64,000 bases of DNA, taken from positions 1 through 64,000 of the forward strand of contig DUZX01000007.1 of assembly GCA_013349325.1 (NCBI GenBank), in the 5' to 3' direction. The position numbers and the translations under genes were made by a program. The notes under the pieces are model-generated. The model was not told the origin of the DNA, ran no database searches, and saw only the letters and a program-made list of their open reading frames with translations. This DNA comes from Desulfuromonadales bacterium. Lineage in GTDB: Bacteria > Desulfobacterota > Desulfuromonadia > Geobacterales > Pseudopelobacteraceae. Below are positions 53,660 through 62,162 of the stretch, piece by piece (within the stretch, counting starts at the first letter, position 1; every line of letters begins with the position of its first letter).

Positions 53660-54652
53660 ATGCTTAAATCATTAACAATCGGCGCCCTTGTACTGCCGCA
53701 CAACGTCGTGCTGGCTCCATTGGCCGGAATTACAAATTTGCCGTTCCGCCTGATCTGCCATCAGGAAGGAGCGTCCTTCGCCTATACCGAAATGGTCAGC
53801 GTCAATGGCCTGGTGCGCGAAGGTGCCAAAACACTGATGCTGCTGAAGAGCTGTTTAGAGGACCGCCCGCTCGGCATCCAGTTGTTTGGAAGCGATCCGG
53901 CCGATCTGGCCGAGGCAGCCCGCATGGTGGCTGGCTATGGCGATCTGATCGACATCAACATGGGGTGTCCGGTTCGCAAGGTGGTCGGAACCGGTGCCGG
54001 CAGCGCACTCTTGCAGGATCCGCTCAGGGTGGCCGCCATCGTGCGTGCCGTTCGGGCAGCGACCAGCTTGCCATTGACCATTAAGATCCGCTCAGGATGG
54101 CACACAGAGAGTCGTGTTTTTTCGGAGGTGGCACGAATCGCCGAAGCCGAAGGGTGTAACGCGATTACCCTGCATCCCCGCAGCCGCAGCCAGATGTTTT
54201 CCGGTCAGGCCGACTGGGATCAGATTGCAGAAATCAAAAACGCTCTTTCCATCCCGGTCCTGGGGAGCGGCGACCTGTTTACCCCGGAAGATTGCCTGCG
54301 CATGCTGCGGCAGACCGGCTGCGATGGGATCATGATCGCCCGGGGCGCTCTTGGCAATCCCTGGATTTTTCGCCAGACGCTCGAACTGGCACGGCACGGT
54401 TGCTACGGTCCGGTTACTCTTGCAGAACGTGCCGATATGATTGCCCGCCACCTGGCTCTGTATTGCAGTGAAAATGATGCTGCCACGGCAGTTCGGGAGA
54501 TGAAGAAGCATATCGGCTGGTATGCCCGCGGCTTTTCAGGAGCGTCGGAAGTTCGGCGGGCAGCACATCAGGCCCGTTCGACTGATGATATCCTCAAACT
54601 TGCAGAAAAAATACGCTCGGCACAGGAAACTCACACGCATGCTCCCGTCTGA
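53660..54652 (+). CDS. dusB: tRNA-dihydrouridine synthase (DusB-like)
   Basis: FMN enzyme reducing uridines in the tRNA D-loop. 330 residues from ATG 53660; the upstream ORF to 53567 lacks homology. TIM-barrel motifs LAPLAGITNLPFR, NMGCPVRKVVGTGAGSALLQDP (catalytic Cys in NMGCP), TLHPRSRSQMFSG, GSGDLFTPEDC, and GIMIARGALGNPW. Followed by ntrB with a 14-bp overlap; in several proteobacteria dusB heads an operon with regulators. Confidence 0.94.
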   Translation: MLKSLTIGALVLPHNVVLAPLAGITNLPFRLICHQEGASFAYTEMVSVNGLVREGAKTLMLLKSCLEDRPLGIQLFGSDPADLAEAARMVAGYGDLIDINMGCPVRKVVGTGAGSALLQDPLRVAAIVRAVRAATSLPLTIKIRSGWHTESRVFSEVARIAEAEGCNAITLHPRSRSQMFSGQADWDQIAEIKNALSIPVLGSGDLFTPEDCLRMLRQTGCDGIMIARGALGNPWIFRQTLELARHGCYGPVTLAERADMIARHLALYCSENDAATAVREMKKHIGWYARGFSGASEVRRAAHQARSTDDILKLAEKIRSAQETHTHAPV

Positions 54653-55751
54653 ATCAACTGAACGCGAAACTCAAAAACTGCGCGACGATTACTACGCCAC
54701 CGTTATCGACAGCGTCGGCGACGGAGTGATTGTCATTTCCAGCAGCGGTCTGATTACGTTGTGTAACCCGGCAGCAGAAGAGATAACAGGGTTCTCGCGT
54801 AAACAGGCTCAGGGTGCCTCATTCAATACGCTGTTCGCTCTCGAAACCACTCTACTGCAGATGGTTTCAAAAACCATTCATACCGGCATTACGATCTCTG
54901 ACCATGAAAATGTCGTTGTCCGCTCAACGGGACGGGTTACCCCGGTGGCAGCCACCTGCTATCCGTTACTAGAGGGGAGCGGCGAAAATATCGGCGCCAT
55001 TTTGACACTGAAGGACATTACCTACATCCGCGAACTGGAGGCTGCCGTGCGCCAGGCCGACCGGCTTTCGACGCTGGGCACTCTGGCCGCCGGACTTGCA
55101 CATGAGGTCAAAAACCCGTTGGGCGGCATCAAAGGCGCAGCCCAACTACTGGAACGTGAATTCGATCCGAACAGCGAGATGCTCGACTATACGCGCGTCA
55201 TGATCCGTGAAACCGAGCGTATCGACCATATTATTCGCGAATTGCTGGAGCTTGCCTCACCGCGTGGTCTCAGGCTCGCGCCGGTCAATCTTCATAAAAT
55301 TCTTGGCGACATCCTATTGCTGCAGGGGCAGGCAGTAGCCGGGCGCACAATCAGCTTTTGCAAGCACTTTGACCCCAGCATCCCCGACATCATGGCCGAC
55401 GAAGAGATGCTGACGCGTCTTTTTCTGAACCTGATCCGCAATGCCATAGATGCCATGGGTAACCATGGTAGTTTGACTGTTTCCAGCAGGGTACTGGGTG
55501 ATTTTCGCATGGCCCAGAACCAGCGCCGTTCGCGGATGGTGGCAATTGAGGTCAGCGATGACGGCCCCGGCATCCCTGCTCAAGACCTTGAAAATATCTG
55601 GACCCCGTTTTACAGCACGAAATCAAGCGGCACCGGTCTGGGATTGACAATCTGTCACAAAATAGTTGCCGAACATCGTGGTATGATCAAAGTTGAGTCA
55701 ACGACCGGACACGGCACAAAATTCACGGTACTGTTGCCGCTGATACAATAA
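54639..55751 (+). CDS. NtrB-type PAS sensor histidine kinase
   Basis: 370 residues from ATG 54639, overlapping dusB by 14 bp; an alternative ATG at 54522 lies deep in dusB. PAS domain about 20-130 (VIDSVGDGVIVISSSGLITLCNPAAEEITGFS), then HisKA with His155 in AGLAHEVKNPLGGIKGA, and an HATPase domain with N-box NLIRNAIDAM, DDGPGIP and TGLGLTI. No membrane segment, so it is a cytoplasmic sensor. Its partner regulator (sigma-54 type) is 15 bp downstream. Confidence 0.92.
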   Translation: MLPSESTERETQKLRDDYYATVIDSVGDGVIVISSSGLITLCNPAAEEITGFSRKQAQGASFNTLFALETTLLQMVSKTIHTGITISDHENVVVRSTGRVTPVAATCYPLLEGSGENIGAILTLKDITYIRELEAAVRQADRLSTLGTLAAGLAHEVKNPLGGIKGAAQLLEREFDPNSEMLDYTRVMIRETERIDHIIRELLELASPRGLRLAPVNLHKILGDILLLQGQAVAGRTISFCKHFDPSIPDIMADEEMLTRLFLNLIRNAIDAMGNHGSLTVSSRVLGDFRMAQNQRRSRMVAIEVSDDGPGIPAQDLENIWTPFYSTKSSGTGLGLTICHKIVAEHRGMIKVESTTGHGTKFTVLLPLIQ

Positions 55752-55765
55752 AAAGAGGTTTATTC

Positions 55766-57208
55766 ATGCCATTACACAGAATTCTTGTAGCTGATGATGA
55801 AGAAAGTATGCGCTGGGTGCTTTCCAAAGCACTGAAACGGAAAGGCTTTGACGTTGACCTGGCCCATGACGGCCGCCAGGCGCTGGAACTGATCAAGGAC
55901 AACTGCTACGATTTGGCGATACTGGATATCAAGATGCCCGGTATCAGCGGCCTGGACCTGCTGGATAAGGTTCAGGAATCCAAAAAAGATCTGCTGGTCG
56001 TGATCATGACTGCCGAAGCCAGTATGCGCAACGCCGTTGAAGCCATGAAACGCGGAGCCTACGACTACATCACCAAACCTTTTGACCTGGATGTGATCGA
56101 TGCCATTATCGAAAAGGTCACCCGGGCCAAGGAGATTGCCGGTGAAGTTACGACGCTTAAACAGGAGCTGAAAGAACGATATCAACCGGAACGAAACATC
56201 ATCGGCAATTCGCAGGCCATGCAGGATGTGTACAAGACCATCGGCAAGGTGGCCGGAAGTGATGTCACAGTCCTGATCCAGGGAGAATCCGGAACCGGTA
56301 AGGAGTTGGTGGCGCGGGCGGTTCACTTCAATTCCGGACGGCTCGGAAAGCCCTTTGTTGCCATCAACTGCGCTGCTATTCCACGTGACCTGCTTGAAAG
56401 CGAGCTGTTCGGTTCGGAAAAAGGTGCCTACACCGGTGCCGGAGAGCGGAAACAGGGCAAGTTCGAGCAGGCTAATCACGGTACCCTCTTTTTGGATGAG
56501 ATCGGTGATATGCCGCTGGACCTGCAGGCCAAGATTTTACGGGTTCTTCAGGAGCAGGAGATCACCCGCATCGGCGGAAACCAGAATATCGCCGTTGACG
56601 TCAGAATCGTTGCCGCGACCAACCAGGCCCTGGTTGAAAAGGTACGCCTGAAAGAGTTTCGTGAAGACCTGTACTATCGCCTGAATGTCGTGCCGATCAT
56701 GCTGGCTCCGCTGCGGGAACGGCGCGACGACATTCCCGATCTGGCCCGCTATTTTCTGGAACGCACCAGCGCCGAGATGTCAACGTCACCCAAGCGTTTA
56801 ACCGATGATGCTCTGGCATCGCTGAAAGCACACTCCTGGCCCGGCAACGTCCGCGAACTTGAAAATGCAATCAAACGCGCGGTAATACTCTCAAGCGACC
56901 CGCTGCTCACGGCGCATGACTTTGAGAATTTGCCCGCTGCCGTCATCTCGCAGGATTCTGCTTCACAGGACGCTTCGCTGGAGTCGCTGGTCGATATGAA
57001 GTTGCGGTCCTGCATGAACGGGATTGAAACGCTCGACAAAGGAAATATTCATGCCATGGTTCTGGAGCAGATCGAACGACCACTGATCCGCTTTATATTG
57101 GAGAAGACACGCTGGAATCAGGTCAAGGCCGCCGATATCCTCGGCATCAATCGAAACACGCTGCGCAAAAAAATCACCGAACTGGGAATTGAACTAAAAC
57201 GGGAGTAG
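55766..57208 (+). CDS. NtrC-type sigma-54 response regulator
   Basis: 480 residues. Receiver domain with Asp54 in LAILDIKMPG; AAA domain with GESGTGKE (173-180), sigma-54 loop GAYTGA (220-225; Tyr replaces Phe), Walker B TLFLDEIGD; C-terminal Fis-type helix-turn-helix (KAADILGINRNTLRKKI). It should open sigma-54 promoters with IHF help (ihfA is at 11964). Paired with the kinase upstream. Nitrogen control is suggested by resemblance only. Confidence 0.94.
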   Translation: MPLHRILVADDEESMRWVLSKALKRKGFDVDLAHDGRQALELIKDNCYDLAILDIKMPGISGLDLLDKVQESKKDLLVVIMTAEASMRNAVEAMKRGAYDYITKPFDLDVIDAIIEKVTRAKEIAGEVTTLKQELKERYQPERNIIGNSQAMQDVYKTIGKVAGSDVTVLIQGESGTGKELVARAVHFNSGRLGKPFVAINCAAIPRDLLESELFGSEKGAYTGAGERKQGKFEQANHGTLFLDEIGDMPLDLQAKILRVLQEQEITRIGGNQNIAVDVRIVAATNQALVEKVRLKEFREDLYYRLNVVPIMLAPLRERRDDIPDLARYFLERTSAEMSTSPKRLTDDALASLKAHSWPGNVRELENAIKRAVILSSDPLLTAHDFENLPAAVISQDSASQDASLESLVDMKLRSCMNGIETLDKGNIHAMVLEQIERPLIRFILEKTRWNQVKAADILGINRNTLRKKITELGIELKRE

Positions 57209-57223
57209 GAAAGGAGACAGAAT

Positions 57224-57790
57224 ATGTCAGTTAAAGACAGGTTTTTTTTGGATCGGGAGAAGGCTGTTCTGGTTGTAATCGACATTCAGGAAAAGTTATG
57301 CGTAGCCATGTCCGACAAGGTCCTGCGCACTCTCACCAAAAATGTCGGCATCCTGCTGGAGAGCGCCGCCGAACTGAAGGTTCCGGTGCTGGTTACGGAG
57401 CAGTATGTCAAAGGATTAGGAGCCACACTGCCGGAATTAAAGGAGAAGACCGCCGCTGCCCCCTGTTACGAAAAAATGAGCTTCAGCTGCTGCGGCAGCA
57501 CGGAGTTTATTGAGGCTCTGCGGGCTACCGGACGTAAGCAAGTCATCATCACCGGAATGGAGACGCACGTTTGTGTGCTGCAGACCGTTATTGAGCTGTG
57601 CGAGGCCGGCTTTGATGTCCACATTGTGAAAGACGCCATAATGAGTCGCAGTAAGCAGAACTGGCAGACAGCCATCGAAGCGATGAGCCTGGCCGGTGCC
57701 GTACCGACCTGCACCGAATCTGTCCTGTTTCAACTCTTGAAGGTCGCGGGAACAGAAGAGTTCAAGAAGCTCTCAAAACTGGTACGCTGA
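57224..57790 (+). CDS. Isochorismatase-like cysteine hydrolase
   Basis: 188 residues, isochorismatase-fold: AVLVVIDIQEKL (catalytic Asp), a Lys in YVKGLGATLPELKE, and Cys in MSFSCCGSTEF and ETHVCVLQT, the latter being the likely nucleophile. Substrate unknown; relatives include nicotinamidase, ureidoacrylate and pyrazinamide hydrolases. Lies 15 bp after the sigma-54 regulator and ends in a terminator, so it may be in its operon. Confidence 0.88.
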   Translation: MSVKDRFFLDREKAVLVVIDIQEKLCVAMSDKVLRTLTKNVGILLESAAELKVPVLVTEQYVKGLGATLPELKEKTAAAPCYEKMSFSCCGSTEFIEALRATGRKQVIITGMETHVCVLQTVIELCEAGFDVHIVKDAIMSRSKQNWQTAIEAMSLAGAVPTCTESVLFQLLKVAGTEEFKKLSKLVR

Positions 57791-57814
57791 GAATTTTACA
57801 CAATGAGAAGCGAT

Positions 57815-57853
57815 AAAAAAAACTCCGGGGGCGGCCGCTTCCGGAGTTTTTTT
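57815..57853. terminator. Bidirectional terminator
   Basis: AAAAAACTCCGG and CCGGAGTTTTTTT pair around a 12-nt GC-rich loop. Serves the cysteine hydrolase (+) and the HAD gene (-). Confidence 0.92.
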
Positions 57854-57862
57854 ATGCCGTTT

Positions 57863-58501
57863 TTATGCAGAAAAAACGTGGCGAACAATTTCGGCGTGAT
57901 GCTGGATGCGGGCCAGGGATGGCAGATCGGATTTATAGGAGATAAAGGGGACGCCGGCCGATTTGGCCGCCTGCATATCTACCTCGCCGTCGCCGATAAA
58001 GAGCGCTTCATGCGCTGCAATGCCGAAATGCTCCAGAACCTTCAGGAGCGGTTCCGGATGGGGCTTCGGGTTGACGACCTGTGCCGCCGTCATAACGTAT
58101 TCAAAATACCCCGTCAGTCCAAAATCCTCAATAATCATATCCATCGAGGTCGCCCGATTGGTACAGATGGCCAGTGAGGTATGCCCTCTCAGCTGATCAA
58201 GGGCATCGACAAAACCATCCTCCATACTCATATACGGCATCAGGTCGCGGTAGTGAATGGTCTTGGCAAACCGGAAGGCATCCTCGCGGCGCGCATCATC
58301 CGCAAAAAAATACTCCATCACGTTGTGGAACGAGTAGGTATGCAGTACCCGCTGGGCTTCCAGGTCAGTCCTGTCGACAGCCGGCCGACCCAGATATTCC
58401 ATGACCCTGTTATAAAAAACATAGTTAGATTCAATAGAATCCAGGATCACGCCGTCGCAATCATAAATTACTACTTTGTAGCGGCATTTCAACTTATTCA
58501 T
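57863..58501 (-). CDS. HAD-family hydrolase (phosphoglycolate phosphatase-like)
   Basis: 212 residues from ATG 58501; the ORF upstream to 58627 is overlapped by HNH. HAD motif 1 VVIYDCDGVILDS (Asp14, Asp16), motif 2 AICTNRATS, motif 3 Lys in NPKPHPEPLL and motif 4 FIGDGEVDMQAA. A beta-phosphoglucomutase/PGP-like cap lies in between. Substrate unknown. It overlaps the HNH endonuclease by 8 bp, suggesting co-expression. Confidence 0.9.
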   Translation of the reverse strand: MNKLKCRYKVVIYDCDGVILDSIESNYVFYNRVMEYLGRPAVDRTDLEAQRVLHTYSFHNVMEYFFADDARREDAFRFAKTIHYRDLMPYMSMEDGFVDALDQLRGHTSLAICTNRATSMDMIIEDFGLTGYFEYVMTAAQVVNPKPHPEPLLKVLEHFGIAAHEALFIGDGEVDMQAAKSAGVPFISYKSDLPSLARIQHHAEIVRHVFSA

Positions 58502-58805
58502 GATCAGGCTCTCTTTCGGAAGACAGCCTGATAAACTCTTCCCACTCGATAGGCAGCAGGTATTTTTTGCGACTGTTGCACTCCTTGCAGGCCGGAACAA
58601 CATTATTACGGGAAGATTTTCCGCCACGCGAGAGCGGCACCAGATGATCCATGGTCAAATCCTCTGCCGTAAAAATCCCTGCACAGTAATGGCAGCGCCC
58701 CAGAGCAAGCCTGCTCTGCCACCAGCGACTCCGGCGAAGGTCGCGTGATTTTTCCCGTTCCCGCTTAACGTCTGCTTCGCTGACTTCTATAATAAAGTGA
58801 TCCAT
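58494..58805 (-). CDS. HNH endonuclease
   Basis: 103 residues from ATG 58805 (AGGAAGG upstream); an ATG at 58844 adds 13 residues. Motifs: CHYC (38-41), DHLVPLSRGG with catalytic Asp53-His54, N-N-V-V-P-A-C-K-E-C-N-S-R-K (two further Cys for zinc). Typical standalone HNH nickase-like protein, cytoplasmic. Overlapped by the HAD gene downstream. Function is unknown; many such genes are core rather than mobile. Confidence 0.87.
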   Translation of the reverse strand: MDHFIIEVSEADVKREREKSRDLRRSRWWQSRLALGRCHYCAGIFTAEDLTMDHLVPLSRGGKSSRNNVVPACKECNSRKKYLLPIEWEEFIRLSSEREPDHE

Positions 58806-58913
58806 AAGCTTTAAAAACCTTCCTGTAATGAATACGGGGGGCACGATAGCCGATATTCAAACAATTTGGTAGCGGAAAAACCGAAGCGGTTACCGTCATG
58901 AGCAATAAAAAGG

Positions 58914-58942
58914 TTGATATATTTTTTGCGTTGAGTTATAAA
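58914..58942 (+). promoter_or_regulatory. Sigma-70-type promoter for tRNA-Arg
   Basis: TTGATA (58914-58919), 17-bp spacer and TATAAA (58937-58942), 13 bp before the tRNA. Confidence 0.75.
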
Positions 58943-58955
58943 GCCAATTCGCAAT

Positions 58956-59032
58956 GCGCTTGTAGCTCAGCTGGATAGAGCAACGGACTACGAATCCGTA
59001 GGTCGGGCGTTCGAATCGCTCCAGGCGCACCA
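58956..59032 (+). tRNA. tRNA-Arg (ACG anticodon)
   Basis: 77 nt with a 7-bp acceptor stem (GCGCTTG/CAGGCGC, one G-T), D-arm AGCTCAGCTGGATAGAGC, anticodon stem ACGGA/TCCGT with loop CTACGAA giving ACG (decodes CGU/C/A as inosine), T-arm GGGCG-TTCGAAT-CGCTC, discriminator A and encoded CCA. Followed by a terminator. tRNA genes of this kind are common phage integration sites, but no integrase lies beside this one. Confidence 0.97.
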
Positions 59033-59040
59033 AAAAAATC

Positions 59041-59075
59041 AAGGGGTTACAGTTTCGGCTGCAACCCCTTTTTTT
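59041..59075 (+). terminator. tRNA-Arg terminator
   Basis: AAGGGGTT-a-CAG pairs with CTG-c-AACCCCTT, followed by T-run to 59075. It ends transcription before phaC. Confidence 0.92.
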
Positions 59076-59107
59076 AATTTTAATTTCACATCACAGCAGA
59101 GGCCATT

Positions 59108-60829
59108 ATGGAAAAAACAGACCCACAAGCATTGTTTGAAAAATTTGCAGAAACCGGGCAGCGCCTGCTCAAGGATGTATCAGCCACTGAAATACAGGAA
59201 ATGGCAACCCAGTTTGGCGCTTCCTGGAATACGATCGTGATGCGTTCTATGGAAAACCCCGAAGATTGGCTGAAAACGATCACCGGGTTTTATCAGGACC
59301 AGTTAAATCTCTGGTTCAATATGTTCAAACCATCCTCTGAGGGTGCCGCTCAACCGGCGCATAGTGACAGGCGCTTTGCCTCTCCTGAGTGGGAAGAAAG
59401 CCCCGTACACAATTATATCAAGCAATCATATTTGCTGACATCACGCATCCTGACGGGGATGGTTGCAGACTCCCCGCTGGACGAGGCAACAAAGAGCAGG
59501 ACTGAATTTTATACCCGTCAGTTTGTGGACGCACTGTCACCCTCCAATTTTGCTTTGACCAATCCCGAAGTACTTAAGGAGACGCTGGAAAGCAAGGGCC
59601 AAAACCTGATCCAGGGGCTGGAACAATTGATGCGGGATTTTGATAAAGGCCGTATCAGCATGACCGATGAATCTGCATTTGAACTGGGCAAAAATATCGC
59701 GGCCACGCCAGGTTCCGTGGTGTTCCAGAATGAACTTATTCAGCTGATTCATTTCAAGCCGATGACTGAAAAAGTCAATGACCGTCCGATTTTGATTATA
59801 CCGCCCTGCATCAACAAATATTACATTCTTGATCTGTCTGAAAACAACTCCTATGTGCGCTATTGCCTGGAACAGGGCAACAACGTCTTTATAATTTCAT
59901 GGCGCAATCCGGATGAAACGCTTGGGGATAAAACCTGGGACGACTATCTTAATGCGGGAACATTCCCGGCTATCACTGCAGTTAAAAAGATTACCGGTGC
60001 GAAAAAAATCAACGGCGTGGCCTGGTGCATCGGCGGCACGATGTTGGCGACGACGATTGCCGTTCTGGCTGCAAAAAACAAAAAACCTTTCGCTTCGGCA
60101 ACCTTTTTTACGACGCTGCTGGATTTTTCTGATCCCGGTGAACTGCGGGTATTTATTGACGAATCACAGGTTAAGCAATTTGAAGAGAAGCTGAAAAACG
60201 GCGGCGTCATGCCGGGCAAACAGTTGGCCACAACGTTTGCGATGCTGCGTGCCAATGATTTGATCTGGAGCTACGTGGTAAATAACTACCTGAAGGGCAA
60301 GACACCGCCCCCTTTCGATATCCTGTACTGGAACTCTGATTCGACCAATATGACTGCGGCCATGTACACCTGGTATCTGCGAAACATGTATCTGGAAAAC
60401 AAGTTGATCGTACCGGGAGCTATCGAGCTGTGCGGCGTTCCGGTTGATCTGGGCAAAATTGCATGCCCGGTTTATTGCCTGTCTGCCATTGAAGATCACA
60501 TCGCCCCCTGGAAATCGACGTTTATTTCAACCGAAGTCCTGAAGGCTCCGATGGAATTCGTACTGGGTGCCAGTGGTCACATTGCCGGCGTTCTTAATCC
60601 GGCCAACAAAAACAAGCGTAATTACTGGATTAATGGCGAACTGGGACAAGGCGCCGACCATTGGCTGGAAACGGCAGAAAGTGTCCCCGGCAGCTGGTGG
60701 ACACATTGGGATACATGGCTGAAGAGTCAGGGCGGAAAAGAAATACCTGCGCCGGCGCAGGTCGGTAGCGCGGACTATCCGGAAATCGAAGCTTCACCTG
60801 GCGCGTATGTTTTGGCCAGAAACAATTAG
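59108..60829 (+). CDS. phaC: Class I polyhydroxyalkanoate synthase
   Basis: Polymerises hydroxyacyl-CoA into polyester granules. 573 residues, the class I size. Lipase-like box VAWCIGGT with nucleophile Cys307, Asp463 in EDHIAPW and His491 in SGHIAGVLNP form the triad. PHA-synthase motifs IIPPCINKYYILDL, FIISWRNPDE and NGELGQGADHWL are intact. No phaA, phaB or phasin is nearby; monomer supply would come from elsewhere. Followed 28 bp later by a small DUF6489-like gene. Confidence 0.95.
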   Translation: MEKTDPQALFEKFAETGQRLLKDVSATEIQEMATQFGASWNTIVMRSMENPEDWLKTITGFYQDQLNLWFNMFKPSSEGAAQPAHSDRRFASPEWEESPVHNYIKQSYLLTSRILTGMVADSPLDEATKSRTEFYTRQFVDALSPSNFALTNPEVLKETLESKGQNLIQGLEQLMRDFDKGRISMTDESAFELGKNIAATPGSVVFQNELIQLIHFKPMTEKVNDRPILIIPPCINKYYILDLSENNSYVRYCLEQGNNVFIISWRNPDETLGDKTWDDYLNAGTFPAITAVKKITGAKKINGVAWCIGGTMLATTIAVLAAKNKKPFASATFFTTLLDFSDPGELRVFIDESQVKQFEEKLKNGGVMPGKQLATTFAMLRANDLIWSYVVNNYLKGKTPPPFDILYWNSDSTNMTAAMYTWYLRNMYLENKLIVPGAIELCGVPVDLGKIACPVYCLSAIEDHIAPWKSTFISTEVLKAPMEFVLGASGHIAGVLNPANKNKRNYWINGELGQGADHWLETAESVPGSWWTHWDTWLKSQGGKEIPAPAQVGSADYPEIEASPGAYVLARNN

Positions 60830-60856
60830 ACCCACCACTATCAGCAGGGGGAACCA

Positions 60857-61105
60857 ATGAAAATTACATTTGATATCGATGCTACTCCTCAAGAATTACG
60901 TACGTTTTTCGGACTGCCTGACGTTGAAAGTCTGCAAAAAGAGATGATGGATCAGATCCGGAAAAAAACACTGGATGGTGTTGAAGGATTCGACCTCCTC
61001 TCCCTGATGAAGCCTTTGCTGCCTGAAAACATGATGTCAATGACGTCCCTGCAGAAAAACTTCTGGAATGCATTCACCAAGACATCCGGTGAAGCAAAAG
61101 AATGA
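60857..61105 (+). CDS. Small DUF6489-like protein linked to phaC
   Basis: 82 residues: MKITFDIDATPQELRTFFGLPDVESLQKEMMDQIRK, with ending FWNAFTKTSG. The N-terminal half resembles DUF6489, a family often found with PHA synthases. No signal or membrane segment; two helices are likely. It may be a granule-associated or activator protein; that is an inference from neighbourhood. RBS GGGGG precedes the ATG. Confidence 0.75.
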   Translation: MKITFDIDATPQELRTFFGLPDVESLQKEMMDQIRKKTLDGVEGFDLLSLMKPLLPENMMSMTSLQKNFWNAFTKTSGEAKE

Positions 61106-61252
61106 TTTATTAATGGGGCGCCATAAAAATACAGCCACCCACGATGAGAATGTTGCCAAAATACCCTGAAGATGCTAGGGTTCGCACGATTTAATTACCA
61201 TTACCGCTGCATGCAGGCCGGTGTCAGTGAGTATATTACGAGGGGGTATTTT

Positions 61253-62008
61253 ATGCGTGGCATTACAACAGTTTTTAACGGGAAGTACCTGGCACGGGTA
61301 AGTCGGACCGTCGCGACAGCTTTGGCCTGCGTATCTCTGACCACTATCGCAGACGCCGCAGAAAAACCGCGTATGGCCGTCATGCGTTTTACCAATAACA
61401 CTCATGCCAGCTGGTGGCGTTCCGGCACCGGTTCAGAGCTGTCTGACATGCTGACCAGTGAATTGAGCAGCACGAAGAAATTCAAGCTGGTTGAACGCAA
61501 GGAAATTGAAAGCGTGGTCAGCGAGCTGAAGTTTGGCGAGTCCGGACTGGTTGAACCATCGACAAAATCCCGGCTCGGCAAGATAAAGGGCGCCCAGTAT
61601 CTGGTCATGGCCACGGTCTCGTCGTTTGAGGAGGGCACAAGCAAAAAAGGCGGCGGCCTGCATTTCATGGGCATCGGCCTGGGTGCTCGTTCTGCCAAGG
61701 CATATATTGCGGTTGACCTTAAAATTGTTGACGTTGAATCCAGTGAAGTCATTGAAACCAGGACCATAGAAGCAACATCAGAATCAACGTCTCACGCCCT
61801 TTCCGGCAGCTTCATGGGTATAGGCGGCAATGTTGATAAAGAAGAGAAGACACCGGTTGGAAAAGCCATCCGGGCCTGTGTGATCAATATCGCTGACTAT
61901 CTGACCTGCTCCATGGTTGACAAAACAAGTGAGTGCCTTGACAAATACTCTGCCAAAGATCAAAAACGGCGCGAGAAGACAAAAAGCTCGATCACGCTCG
62001 ACGATTAA
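61253..62008 (+). CDS. CsgG-family exported protein
   Basis: 251 residues from ATG 61253 (GAGGGGG at 61240-61246; the ORF to 61172 is non-coding leader). Begins with a signal-like region (ARVSRTVATALACVSLTTIADAAE) without a clear lipobox. CsgG-like motifs RMAVMRFTNNTHASWW, GSELSDMLTSELSSTKKFKLVERKEIESVVSELKFGESG, GAQYLVMATVSSFEEG and AVDLKIVDVESSEVIETRT. CsgG forms curli-secretion pores, but many relatives are other periplasmic/outer-membrane proteins. No curli genes are here, so the role is open. Ends at a terminator. Confidence 0.87.
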   Translation: MRGITTVFNGKYLARVSRTVATALACVSLTTIADAAEKPRMAVMRFTNNTHASWWRSGTGSELSDMLTSELSSTKKFKLVERKEIESVVSELKFGESGLVEPSTKSRLGKIKGAQYLVMATVSSFEEGTSKKGGGLHFMGIGLGARSAKAYIAVDLKIVDVESSEVIETRTIEATSESTSHALSGSFMGIGGNVDKEEKTPVGKAIRACVINIADYLTCSMVDKTSECLDKYSAKDQKRREKTKSSITLDD

Positions 62009-62045
62009 AAACACGCCTCACCCCCAGATACTGCACACCATACAA

Positions 62046-62079
62046 ACAGCCCGTAACCACCATGGTTACGGGCTGTTTT
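62046..62079 (+). terminator. Terminator after CsgG-like gene
   Basis: ACAGCCCGTAACC (62046-62058) pairs with GGTTACGGGCTGT (62064-62076) around a 5-nt loop, then TTT. Confidence 0.92.
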
Positions 62080-62162
62080 CGTTATTTATATCTGTTCCGT
62101 TTTCTCTGCTTTACCGCTATAAGGGAACATCACCATGCTGACAGCCACCTAACGGAGCATCA

